The notes beneath the pieces were generated by a model, which had not been told where the DNA came from, searched no databases, and saw only the letters and a program-made list of their open reading frames with translations. From UBA11865 sp963749825 (GTDB lineage Bacteria > Chloroflexota > Anaerolineae > Promineifilales > Promineifilaceae), in assembly GCA_963749825.1 (NCBI GenBank), contig CAVVOI010000013.1:248001-312000 (forward strand): a DNA stretch of 64,000 nt, read 5' to 3'. A program made the translations under genes and the position numbers. Each line of letters begins with the position of its first letter. Within the stretch, counting starts at the first letter, position 1. Below are positions 1 through 7,660 of the stretch, in pieces.

Positions 1-1
1 C

Positions 2-400
2 AACGACCAGGTCATGTTATGCGAACGAGGCATCCGGGCTAACGAAACCGAGACGCGAAACACCTTCGACTTAAACGCCATACCAGTCATCAAACGATTG
101 TCGCATTTGCCCATAATTGCCGATCCTAGTCACGCCACCGGCCGTTGGGAATATGTATCGGCCATGGCCAAAGCGGCCGTTGCTGCCGGCGCCGATGGTC
201 TCATGATCGAGGTACACCCACAACCAGACCAGGCCTGGTCGGACGGCCGGCAATCGTTAAAACCTAGACGCTTTGCCAGGCTGGTAAAAGAAGCGCGTCT
301 GATCGCCCAGGCTTCCGGTCGCGATATTCCGACCAATCAGCCCGATTTACCTTTGAATGGACGAGGACCACGGCCTGTCCCGGCGACAAGGCCTGCATAA
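2..400 (+). CDS. aroF: 3-deoxy-7-phosphoheptulonate (DAHP) synthase, C-terminal part
   Basis: The gene is cut by the left window edge; the reading frame is open from base 2. The visible part starts with the strand-loop QVMLCERGIR, continues with LPIIADPSHATGRWEYV and ends with AGADGLMIEVHPQPDQAWSDG. These are the conserved C-terminal motifs of the type I-beta DAHP synthases, which condense phosphoenolpyruvate and erythrose 4-phosphate in the first step of the shikimate pathway. The Asp-Pro-Ser-His segment and the EVHP segment contain metal-binding and catalytic residues in this family. The last ~25 residues are a low-complexity proline-rich tail. The gene converges with the TfoX-like gene 18 bp downstream. 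The true start and any N-terminal ACT-like domain lie outside the window. Confidence 0.9.
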   Translation, partial: NDQVMLCERGIRANETETRNTFDLNAIPVIKRLSHLPIIADPSHATGRWEYVSAMAKAAVAAGADGLMIEVHPQPDQAWSDGRQSLKPRRFARLVKEARLIAQASGRDIPTNQPDLPLNGRGPRPVPATRPA

Positions 401-417
401 CTCCCGGACGTTGGTTC

Positions 418-747
418 TTACTTTGGCGGTAGTGATAAGGCGAAGCTCACCCCTTCGGCGACCCAATCCTTGAGGTCATCGTCGTCGCTGTATCCTTCCG
501 GGCCGATCATGACCCAACCTTTCATCGGCCGGCCGGTGATGTCAAACGGCCTGGCCTGAGGTCGAATGACGGCCGCCTCATACTTGTCAGGTCCGACCCG
601 GACGACAAGGTCGTTTTTGTTGACCCCACAAGCCATATTGCCCTGTAACATGTAGCCGACGCCACCGAACATTTTCTTCTCAACCAATCCAGGTTGATCC
701 GCCAACACTTCTCGAATCCGCTGGGCTAATCCTTCGTCAATAGCCAT
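418..747 (-). CDS. TfoX N-terminal domain family protein
   Basis: A 109-residue protein with the TfoX/Sxy N-terminal fold: an N-terminal helix (residues 1-20), then EKKMFGGVGYMLQGNMACGV, where the K-x-M-F-G-G-x-G-x-M core is diagnostic, then a strand with RVGPDKYE. Stand-alone proteins of this kind are common outside gamma-proteobacteria. Their role is not established, and the competence function of full-length TfoX cannot be assumed. The start is well supported: AGGAGG lies 6 nt upstream of the ATG. It converges with the DAHP synthase gene and lies upstream of a broken gene in the same orientation. Confidence 0.82.
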   Translation of the reverse strand: MAIDEGLAQRIREVLADQPGLVEKKMFGGVGYMLQGNMACGVNKNDLVVRVGPDKYEAAVIRPQARPFDITGRPMKGWVMIGPEGYSDDDDLKDWVAEGVSFALSLPPK

Positions 748-787
748 CGATTTCCTCCTGATAATATGCCTGTCCTGTTCATTAATT

Positions 788-1515
788 CTACCTGTTTTTG
801 ACTGAGCGGTAGATTGCTGGCAACTTTAACAGCCGGTGCCGATACACTTGAAGCAAATGCGTTTCAGCCTCCGGTGAAATTAATAAGACGAGATCGCGAA
901 TATCTTGCAGGTGTTTCCAGATATCTTGCTCTTTCGATCCCTGGTGGCGCATAGACCGTGAATAAAACTTGATGGGTCCCAGCCGAGATTTGCGTGCGCT
1001 GGTCGGGACCATAAATCACGCTGGACATGATACCTGACGCATCGCAGATAGTCATATCGCCTTTCTTAAGAGTTTGCTCCTGTCCGTTGATTCGTATGTA
1101 ATGCTCATTCCCAGACGCGATTTTTATTCCGACCGGTTCTTCCAATGTGGCCAGATCATGACCGGCCGTCAATAATAAATTCTTGAGTTCAGCCATGAAC
1201 ATCGTTTCCACCAATGCCGCCACCTGGGGAATTACTTTCCCTTTCAAGGCCACCGACTCTAGCTGTAATTGAACGTGATACGTCTTGTTAAATCGTTTGT
1301 AATAGTCGTTGTAAGCTTTCAACGTCGGCAATTCCTTCAGTGCCGCTCTATCCATGCTGGCGTAACGGGTCCGAAGCTCTTGTTCCAGCGCACTTTTTCG
1401 CTCCTCCAGACTGGTATTCCGCTTGGGATTGGCCACCCCGATCATGAGCTAGCAAGCCGACAGCCGCCCCTGGGTAAGTTGACTTCCACGATTCCGACAA
1501 CCCAAATTCTTTCAT
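788..1515 (-). pseudogene. B3/B4 (tRNA-binding-like) domain protein, broken by two frameshifts
   Basis: The three pieces read together as one ~240-residue stand-alone B3/B4-domain protein related to the beta subunit of phenylalanyl-tRNA synthetase. The N-terminal piece starts at 1515 behind a GAGGG ribosome site and reads MKEFGLSESWKSTYPGAAVG. Near 1443 one extra base shifts the frame into VANPKRN...LRTRYASMD, the core domain, which contains CDASGIMSSVIYGPDQ. Near 940 a second extra base shifts it into EQDIWKHLQDIRDLVLLISP, the usual C-terminal helix. Both joins restore continuous homology when a single base is removed. Either the gene is inactive or the consensus carries two indel errors. 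The largest uninterrupted frame is 864-1445. Confidence 0.75.
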
Positions 1516-1540
1516 ATTACCCTCTGTCTTGCATTCGTAC

Positions 1541-1663
1541 GAAGTCATTCTTCAAACCGACCTGAGAGAAGTAACGCGAACTGGCAGTCCGCAACAGGCC
1601 ACCGGCCTATGCTACTTTGACTCCTTACCTTACCAGCGATTGATCATCCTGGCGATATCTTCC
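1541..1663. repeat. Copy 1 of a 123-bp direct repeat (duplicated gene tail)
   Basis: This segment matches 1682-1804 base for base, without gaps, at an offset of 141 bp and roughly 85% identity by eye. It lies beyond the stop codon of the nucleosidase gene and carries a degenerate copy of that gene's last ~17 codons together with the hairpin pair that follows them. It is therefore a remnant of a tandem duplication of the 3' end. Confidence 0.8.
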
Positions 1664-1681
1664 ATATCACTTGTATCGCAG

Positions 1682-1804
1682 GATGTTATCCTGCAGACAG
1701 GCCTGAGAAAAGTAACGCGGACTGGCAGTCCGCAACAGGTCACCGGCCTGTGCTACTTTGACTCCTTACCTTGCCAACGTTTAATCACCCTGGCGATATT
1801 CTCC
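1682..1804. repeat. Copy 2 of the 123-bp direct repeat, spanning the nucleosidase stop codon
   Basis: This copy contains the real 3' end of the nucleosidase gene (1753-1804) plus the flanking hairpins. Its partner is 1541-1663. The shared core includes a conserved stretch around TGCTACTTTGACTCCTTACC in both copies. Confidence 0.8.
1705..1751 (-). terminator. Double-hairpin terminator-like element after the nucleosidase gene
   Basis: Directly after the stop codon on the minus strand there are two stems: ACAGG/CCTGT (1735-1739 with 1747-1751) and a perfect 7-bp stem GCGGACT-GGC-AGTCCGC (1717-1733). A T-rich stretch (TTACTTTTCTC) follows on the minus strand. The element recurs in the upstream duplicate and in part at 27776-27802. 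Confidence 0.55.
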
Positions 1805-2442
1805 GTAGCCAAAGCCAGGTTGGATTCAAAATCGGCCGCCGCATGCTCATCGGCGCTATCGGTGATGCCCCGAATTTCCAAAAAGTCCACATCGCTAAAC
1901 TTACAAGCTCTCGCCCCACCGGCGCCTTCCCAAGCCGCTGCCAAAGCGCCCGTCGATTGCCGAAGAGAACTTCGCCGGTCATCGTCCACGATATCCTCGT
2001 CACCGCTGGCGATGATACCAAAAAATAGCTCAAAACCGGCTTCCAGCGGAGGTAACCTTTTTAAGCTGGCGATGGCTTTAGTCGATCCACTGAAAATGGG
2101 CAGAGGACGCCGGCTAAACCGGTTTCTAAAATCATGTTCCACTGTTTTCTCGGCAACGATCACATCACCCACCGACAGCCTCTCGTCCAAGGCCCCGGCC
2201 GCTCCGGTGCAAATGACCAGTTCCAAGGCCGGCCGGGTATCGATTAGATGCTGTGTTTGAAGGGCGAACTGGGCCTTACCGGTTCCTCCACAAGCGACTG
2301 TCAAATCTAGCGCTTCTAGATGCACGACCGCTAACCGGCCGGCCCGGGATTTTTCACTCCGGATGCCGAATTTATTCCAGGCTTGCACCAGGCCATCCAT
2401 TTCTTCCTGCAAGGGCGTAACTAAAAGGACAGGGAATTTCAT
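1753..2442 (-). CDS. 5'-methylthioadenosine/S-adenosylhomocysteine nucleosidase-like protein (PNP/UDP phosphorylase family)
   Basis: About 229 residues with the nucleoside phosphorylase/nucleosidase fold. Visible motifs are LLVTPLQEEMDGL at the N-terminus, ACGGTGKAQFA, LVICTGAAGALDERLSVGDVIV in the middle, and AWEGAGGARAC followed by EIRGITDSADEHAAADFE near the end. The Glu of the WEG motif and the Asp of GITDSAD correspond to the substrate-binding Glu and catalytic Asp of MTA/SAH nucleosidases. Substrate may differ (futalosine hydrolase and other adenine nucleosidases look alike), so only the family is firm. I place the start at the ATG at 2442 rather than the in-frame TTG at 2448; neither has a clear ribosome site. 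The 3' end is part of a tandem duplication. Confidence 0.78.
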   Translation of the reverse strand: MKFPVLLVTPLQEEMDGLVQAWNKFGIRSEKSRAGRLAVVHLEALDLTVACGGTGKAQFALQTQHLIDTRPALELVICTGAAGALDERLSVGDVIVAEKTVEHDFRNRFSRRPLPIFSGSTKAIASLKRLPPLEAGFELFFGIIASGDEDIVDDDRRSSLRQSTGALAAAWEGAGGARACKFSDVDFLEIRGITDSADEHAAADFESNLALATENIARVIKRWQGKESK

Positions 2443-2472
2443 GAACAATTTTTACCACGCTTGTTGGCCATA

Positions 2473-2522
2473 AGTAAGCCGAAGTTTATAATTTGAACAT
2501 AGCTGCGATCCTTCGGCTTACT
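2473..2522. promoter_or_regulatory. 12-bp perfect inverted repeat in the intergenic region
   Basis: AGTAAGCCGAAG (2473-2484) is the exact reverse complement of CTTCGGCTTACT (2511-2522), with a 26-nt loop and no T run. It lies between the divergently transcribed nucleosidase gene and the small ORF at 2638, so it could be an operator or an RNA hairpin of the leader. No promoter with good consensus was found nearby. Confidence 0.5.
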
Positions 2523-2637
2523 CAAACTGCCCCGGGACGCCAAATGAGTAGATGTTTTGGTCAATATCGGAATCAATTATTCGGAACATTCTTGATTCTG
2601 ATTTAACCGGACAAAAACAGAAATAGGAAAGGAAACT

Positions 2638-2874
2638 ATGGTTAAGATATATAACGAGGACACCGGCCTATTAATTGGCGAATTATCAGAAGAACAGTTG
2701 AGATTTCTCGTCGGAGAGTTGGAAGAAGAGTCTCTTGATGACGTGGACTACTATCTGAGTGAAGCAACCGTCGATATGTTGGAAGCGGACGGCGCTGATG
2801 CGGAGTTGGTCTCATTGCTTCGCCTGGCGCTGGGTAAGAGCGGTGAAGTCAACATTATCTATCGTCGCGAATAG
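2638..2874 (+). CDS. Conserved small acidic protein, function unknown
   Basis: A 78-residue acidic protein beginning MVKIYNEDTGLLIGELSEEQ. It has a strong ribosome site (AGGAAAGGA) just upstream of the ATG. I recall similar ~75-residue proteins in many bacteria, where the automatic name galactosyldiacylglycerol synthase has spread without support; the size excludes that enzyme. The sequence predicts a short beta hairpin, then helices rich in Glu/Asp with a DDVDYYLSEATVDML segment, and a final strand. It is followed directly by a hairpin terminator and stands alone. No catalytic motif is seen. Confidence 0.75.
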   Translation: MVKIYNEDTGLLIGELSEEQLRFLVGELEEESLDDVDYYLSEATVDMLEADGADAELVSLLRLALGKSGEVNIIYRRE

Positions 2875-2883
2875 GTGGCAAGC

Positions 2884-2905
2884 GCCGGAATGTGTTCCGG
2901 CCTCT
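2884..2905 (+). terminator. Intrinsic terminator-like hairpin after the small acidic protein gene
   Basis: A perfect 7-bp stem GCCGGAA-TGTG-TTCCGGC (2884-2901) is followed by CCTCTTTAAGTCTT. The T stretch is imperfect, so efficiency is uncertain. It sits between convergent genes. Confidence 0.6.
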
Positions 2906-4597
2906 TTAAGTCTTATCTTCGAGGGTTAGTTCAAAGGGACCAATTCTAAGCGTCCCACCATCGCGCCAAAGGACAGGCGCATGGGGCGGCAACCGCTGCT
3001 CGCCGAAAAACGTGCCGTTAGTGCTGCGTAAATCGACAACTTCCACTCCTGCCGAACTCACTTGAACCCGGCAATGGTTTTTTGAAACGTGGGGGTGCTC
3101 GATGACCATATCGCAGTCTACACCCCGGCCGACTACAATGGGGTGGGTGGGGCCTAATGGCAACCGGCTGGGCACGGCATTGGGACAGGACAACTTGAGA
3201 GTCGACTGGACCAGCGTAACTTGAATGCTGGCTATCTCTTCACCGCTAACGCCAACTGGGGGTGATGGCATCGCTTGCATCTGTTGGGTTGTCTGTAAAG
3301 CCAGCGTGTAGGGGCCTAACAAAACTTCAACATCGGGTTGCCATTCTCGGAAGACATTAATCTGCAACGTGATGTCGCCCATCAAAGTGCCATTCGTGCT
3401 GCCCAGATCACGAATCAACACCCGGTCGTTTCGCACGAGAATCTCGCAATGGCGTTTAGAAACATACCGCTGGCCCGGGCTATCGAGCACGATATCTGAG
3501 GTTTCCAGCCGGCCAATGATCACCGCTTCCGAACCGAGAGGGTAAACTTTATCTTCCCAATTTCCCTGGTAGGCTACGCGAATGAAATAGGCTGTCTCAT
3601 TCTTTTGCCCCGGTGGCGCCTGGGTTGGCGTGACGTTTTCTTTAGCTGGTGCCAGGACTTCCCCTTTCATCTCCTCGGCGGCCACTTGTAGGCGGACCAG
3701 AGAAGAGATTTGTTTGCCCCCATCGACCTGGCTAATACGGGCCATGAGGTCTTGTAACTCATCTGTGGCCTCGGCCGCCGACGCCAGCCGCTGGCTTAGA
3801 TCAGGTACAAGCAGGGAACGGATCAGCGCGTCGAGTTCATTGGGCACGGCCGAATTCAATGCACGTAAGGAAACCAGTTTGCCACTATTGTGGAAACGGG
3901 CGGCATCGAAGACGCTGCGAATGGGGTAGGGACGTTTACCCGTAATTGCTTCGTAAAGCATCACGCCCAGAGCGTAGATATCCGTCCGGCCGTCTACCTC
4001 TTCTCCCCGACACTGCTCCGGTGACATGTAGGCCGGAGTACCCAGGCTGATGCCTTCTTGGGTTTCCAATAGACTACCCTGGCCTAATTTAACCAGGCCG
4101 AAATCGGTCACGATAACTCGGTACGGCCGGTTGGTCCGCACGCTGTGGGTGATCAAAATATTGTCCGGTTTTAAGTCCCGGTGCAATACCCCTGCCGCAT
4201 GAGAATAGACCAGTACGTCGGCTATTTGCCAGCCAATCTGCACTGCATCCCAAATGGGTAAGCCCCCTTTGTTCTCTTGAATGAGTTTTCGTAAGCTCGG
4301 CCCCTGGATGAAATCCATCATCAAGTAATAACTATCTTCGAAACGGCCGAAGTTGATGACATCGACGATATTAGGGTGTTCCAGACGGGCGACGGTACGC
4401 GCTTCCTGCAAAAATCGTTCGTAGAACCCAGCTTGTGATGCCAGTTCCGGGCGCATGATCTTTACCGCCGCGTTTAACTGTAAAGCAGGGTGGTAGGCGC
4501 GGTAGACGATTCCCATGCCTCCCTGGCCGATCACATCTTGAATTTCAAAGTTATCAATGACTGCGCCGACTAGCTTATCGTTCGTCTTTTGGTCCAT
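2906..4597 (-). CDS. Serine/threonine protein kinase with two C-terminal FHA domains
   Basis: 563 residues. The N-terminal Hanks-type kinase domain (about residues 15-285) has the glycine loop IGQGGMGIVYRA, the AVKIM lysine, the catalytic HRDLKPDN, the DFGLVKLG metal site and TPAYMSPEQ in the activation segment, so it should be active. Two forkhead-associated domains follow: the first (about 350-430) with GRLETSDIVL, SKRHCEI and DLGSTNGT; the second (about 470-560) with GRGVDCDMVI, SKNHCRV and DLRSTNGTFFG. No membrane segment is seen, so it is a cytoplasmic PknB-like kinase that can probably bind its own phosphothreonines or recruit phosphorylated partners. A second FHA protein is encoded at 31355. 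It appears monocistronic. Confidence 0.93.
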   Translation of the reverse strand: MDQKTNDKLVGAVIDNFEIQDVIGQGGMGIVYRAYHPALQLNAAVKIMRPELASQAGFYERFLQEARTVARLEHPNIVDVINFGRFEDSYYLMMDFIQGPSLRKLIQENKGGLPIWDAVQIGWQIADVLVYSHAAGVLHRDLKPDNILITHSVRTNRPYRVIVTDFGLVKLGQGSLLETQEGISLGTPAYMSPEQCRGEEVDGRTDIYALGVMLYEAITGKRPYPIRSVFDAARFHNSGKLVSLRALNSAVPNELDALIRSLLVPDLSQRLASAAEATDELQDLMARISQVDGGKQISSLVRLQVAAEEMKGEVLAPAKENVTPTQAPPGQKNETAYFIRVAYQGNWEDKVYPLGSEAVIIGRLETSDIVLDSPGQRYVSKRHCEILVRNDRVLIRDLGSTNGTLMGDITLQINVFREWQPDVEVLLGPYTLALQTTQQMQAMPSPPVGVSGEEIASIQVTLVQSTLKLSCPNAVPSRLPLGPTHPIVVGRGVDCDMVIEHPHVSKNHCRVQVSSAGVEVVDLRSTNGTFFGEQRLPPHAPVLWRDGGTLRIGPFELTLEDKT

Positions 4598-4722
4598 TGC
4601 CTCCTGCTATTCGCGAACTAACGCCAGGCCCCATCTTGTCGACAGTATACACCGGACAGCCCGGTTGAGAAAGTGAAAAGGACGATAACTCGGCACGGTG
4701 GATTGTAACAAACCTGCTGGCA

Positions 4723-6522
4723 TCAAGATTTTGTGTTCGCTCGCGACAATACCCTCAGGGTTACTTCCGTCCCTTGCCGACTCAATTCAACCATGTCTCC
4801 GTGTCCAACATCCCGGATCACATCGCCGTCGAATTGGTAAGCATAAGGGATAGCTTCAAGAGAACAGGCCGGGGCGCTTTGTTGGTCGATTTCCGTATTC
4901 ACGATGGCCACGGGCGCATTACCGCGATAATGGAGCTCGAGCAACACATAGGGAGCCACCGTCGATCCGGTTCCTCTGGGAAATATGGCGATTTTGCCGG
5001 CCATCGATTGGCCGTCAGCCGGATGACCTATTTCTTCCACGACGCCACTTTCACGGTTGACGAAACCTAACAAGGTGATAGGCGCTTCGCTGACGAATGC
5101 TTCGGCCACTACCTTGAAATCACTTTGCGACGGCAGACCCTGGCCCAGCGATTCAAATGGTCCTGTCGGCGGTGGCAATATGGACGGCGGCGCTTTTTGG
5201 ACCTGGCCGCTCGCCTTTTTCAACCCCCCATTTTGTGACTCTCCAGAAGCGACTTCAGCATCCCGGTTCTCCAATTCACCCGTAGCCATGGCGATACAAT
5301 CGGCCAGCCGCATAACCGCGGTCGGGATGCGGTTTAAACCCGATTTCAAATAATGTTCCGCCTTCATAGAATTGGTCAGAATATGCCCCACCCATTGCCG
5401 GTCATAGGGCACGACCTCTGGACAGGTGTTTTCCAAGAGCAGCGCCCCGCTTTCGGTGATAATTTGGGCCAGACCTGTTTTTTCGGCAATTGCTTTATTG
5501 GCCGAAGAGGTGAAGATCCATAAAGGTGGGCGTCCGGTAATCGTTTCCGGCGCGGCCGTGACTTCCTTGCCCCGTAACAATTCGGCCGTGGCTCGAATCT
5601 CGCCTAGCGATGCCTGCGGGCAGCCGATGGTGATTAACGAAACCGGCATCTGCGGCCTCAACTCCTGGTAACGAAGTCCTAAATCCGATTCGCCAAAGGT
5701 GAGCCTCGCTTGGAAATCATCTGCCGGAGGATCATCCGTCACCCCTTCAATGTAGAGTAAGGGCGAGCCGTAATTGGCGGCCGCGGCCGTCAGCGCCTTG
5801 CGTTGTTCGTGATTCAGATCGACCGGCAATCCCTTGAGCAAAGGGATAGGTCCAAACGGCATTTTCCACTCCGCTTGCTGTTGTTTGCCGATCCAATCGC
5901 CCAGAATTGAAAAATCTGTTGGATCATCCATAGCGCAGGTAACGATGATTTCCAGGTTGGGCCGGCGCGCCTCTTGTGCGAGAAGGCCGTAAAGTGGGGT
6001 GAAACCGGTTAGGGCGCTCGCCAGCGCCGAGAGACCCGATTCCCGGTTGCTCAATAAGCCGCAGTAAGAGTTGCCGAAGCAGATGGCGTTAGATTCGGAC
6101 CAGGCGGCTGTTCCCGAAGTGATGACACCCTCCCATTCATAGGGAATACAAGATTGGGTCGATTGCACGCCCAGTTGTTCGTAAAGCGCCACGATTTCCT
6201 GGCTCTGCTCAAGAAAGTCAGGAGCGGTGATGCGCATCGCCCCAAATTGAGCGGCATCGCATCCGGCCGCGTTGAGCGTGGTCGGTACGGCAACCCGGGC
6301 TTGGGGATCGCTGGCGAGTTTGGCCAAGAAACGACGTAACCCGAGCCCGCCGGTCAAAGGCGAAACACCCGATAGATGGGCGCCTTCAATCGGGGTTAAC
6401 TCTGATGCCCCCGCCGCGGCTGCCATATCTAGTAACAAACGCATGGCCATCTGCCTGGCAACGCCTTGTTCACCAGACAACATCTCCTTCTGTTCGTTAC
6501 TCAGTCCAATATCTGTTTGCAC
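4723..6522 (-). CDS. Aconitase X family dehydratase, large domain fused to swivel domain (phosphomevalonate dehydratase-like)
   Basis: 599 residues. Residues ~1-420 match the AcnX catalytic (DUF521) domain: IEGAHLSGVSPLTGGLGLRRF, QSCIPYEWEG, ESNAICFGNSYCG, the GCPQASLGEI segment (GCPH-x-S in relatives) and ENTCPEV carry the conserved cysteines expected to hold an iron-sulfur cluster. After a Ser/Gly/Pro-rich linker, residues ~475-590 match the AcnX swivel (DUF126) domain, with IFPRGTGSTVAPYVLLEL. AcnX enzymes dehydrate mevalonate 5-phosphate in archaea or cis-3-hydroxyproline in bacteria. The same-strand UbiD-like gene at 9365 argues for the mevalonate role. The large-then-swivel order is, as I recall, unlike the usual bacterial fusion. 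The start is GTG, four bases after GAGGAG. Confidence 0.82.
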   Translation of the reverse strand: MQTDIGLSNEQKEMLSGEQGVARQMAMRLLLDMAAAAGASELTPIEGAHLSGVSPLTGGLGLRRFLAKLASDPQARVAVPTTLNAAGCDAAQFGAMRITAPDFLEQSQEIVALYEQLGVQSTQSCIPYEWEGVITSGTAAWSESNAICFGNSYCGLLSNRESGLSALASALTGFTPLYGLLAQEARRPNLEIIVTCAMDDPTDFSILGDWIGKQQQAEWKMPFGPIPLLKGLPVDLNHEQRKALTAAAANYGSPLLYIEGVTDDPPADDFQARLTFGESDLGLRYQELRPQMPVSLITIGCPQASLGEIRATAELLRGKEVTAAPETITGRPPLWIFTSSANKAIAEKTGLAQIITESGALLLENTCPEVVPYDRQWVGHILTNSMKAEHYLKSGLNRIPTAVMRLADCIAMATGELENRDAEVASGESQNGGLKKASGQVQKAPPSILPPPTGPFESLGQGLPSQSDFKVVAEAFVSEAPITLLGFVNRESGVVEEIGHPADGQSMAGKIAIFPRGTGSTVAPYVLLELHYRGNAPVAIVNTEIDQQSAPACSLEAIPYAYQFDGDVIRDVGHGDMVELSRQGTEVTLRVLSRANTKS

Positions 6523-6545
6523 TTTTCTCCTCTAACTTCACTGTA

Positions 6546-7204
6546 TCAACTTATGGGGTTGAAAAGCATCCCTTCTTCGCGGAAGTGTCCTTCATTGTCT
6601 ATATCTATTCGTTTGCCTACTTCTTCCAATAGCCGGCCCACTTCCAGAGGGTTGGCGTGGTCTATGGTATCGGCTAATGCCAATTCATCCGGCCCCATTG
6701 CCCATCACTTCTCGGCTTAGGCGATGCTTTTTTGGGCCTCGCTGGTCCTTCAAAGGAGCATACCCAGGCTGTGCTGATATAGACCCGGCTCCATATCTTG
6801 TCTCTTCGTGCCCAGCCCAGGAGCTTTTGGGCTTTGTCTAACGCTGCTTGCATCGACATGCCCGTGTTGGCCTTGCTAAATGTATCACTGACGGCCGCGC
6901 CCACGGCAATGGCTGAACAACCAGCAGCTAAAGCCCGCTCATAACATCGCTCATTGAAGACTAGGCCGGTGAATTGCCTACGCTCTTCCTCGTGTTTGGC
7001 AAGGGTGTTAGCCATGATCTCATCGGCATCCGTCATTTGGGGCACGGCCGCCGGATGAACGAAGCTGGTCATTTCAATTGATCCCAATCCGGCTTTGACC
7101 AATCCGTCGATAATCCGTTCTTTATCGGTGGTTGAGATCAGCGCCGCTTCGTTTTGTAAACTATCCCGCGGGCCGACCTCGTAAACTTTCAAGAATTCAG
7201 CCAT
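6546..7204 (-). pseudogene. Hydroxymethylglutaryl-CoA lyase, frameshifted and 3'-truncated
   Basis: The first ~155 codons are a good HMG-CoA lyase N-terminus: VYEVGPRDSLQNE, the EMTSFVHPAAVPQM active-site segment, and YISTAWVCSFEGPA. After that the frame breaks. Two successive indels around 6690-6725 are needed to recover DELALADTIDHANPLEVGRL and KRIDID. Then homology stops and the frame ends at 6546. The last ~130 codons of the family, with the HLHDT and GGLGGCPYAPGA metal and catalytic motifs, are absent. So this is a real remnant, not only a sequencing error. The start ATG overlaps the stop of the universal stress gene (TGATG) and the remnant ends just ahead of the AcnX gene, so it sits inside a probable operon. 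Confidence 0.82.
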
Positions 7205-7659
7205 CAACCTTCTTCCGGCCGTACGATCTCAACCTTAATACCTGTCTTCTGAGCAATTTCCTGGGCTAATTGTTCTACGAAGTCATCACCGAAGCTGGAA
7301 ACTGTCGTCCCGCGCGGAGCGCCCATGAGCAAAGTTTCGGCCGAGCGCTCCTCTACCAGGCGACTGATCTCAACCTGAACCTGCCCCTCGCGCACGATGA
7401 TTTCGCTGGTAACCTGTTGACTTTCCGCCCGTCTTTGGGCGATGCGCAGCAAGGTCTGGCCTACCCAATACAGTTCTTCCCGCACGGCCGGAATCAACTT
7501 TTCATCCGCATGATCCATATTACTGACGTCGATGACGTAAAGGAAAATGAGGTTACACGCCCTTTCATGTGCGTACTGTATAGCCTTCTCCTGGACGGCC
7601 CGGCTTCCGGCGCCGCCCCTCGTCGCACAAATGATACATGCCGTGCTGTTGCTTACCAT
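7204..7659 (-). CDS. Universal stress protein (UspA) family
   Basis: 151 residues with the alpha/beta nucleotide-binding UspA fold: a first strand CIICATRGGAGSRA, LIFLYVIDV in strand 2, and the C-terminal LLMGAPRGTT. The last replaces the usual G-2x-G-9x-G(S/T) ATP-binding pattern only approximately, so ATP binding is uncertain. Only one base separates its ATG from the stop of the antiporter gene, and it overlaps the next gene, which indicates translational coupling. Usp domains next to cation/proton antiporters often act as regulatory subunits; that role is an inference here. Confidence 0.82.
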   Translation of the reverse strand: MVSNSTACIICATRGGAGSRAVQEKAIQYAHERACNLIFLYVIDVSNMDHADEKLIPAVREELYWVGQTLLRIAQRRAESQQVTSEIIVREGQVQVEISRLVEERSAETLLMGAPRGTTVSSFGDDFVEQLAQEIAQKTGIKVEIVRPEEG

Positions 7660-7660
7660 A

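Noticed and set aside
1529..2260. 243-codon plus-strand open frame overlapping the nucleosidase gene
   Set aside because: Its first third only translates the 123-bp direct repeat and the rest is antisense to a well-supported nucleosidase; there is no ribosome site or family motif.
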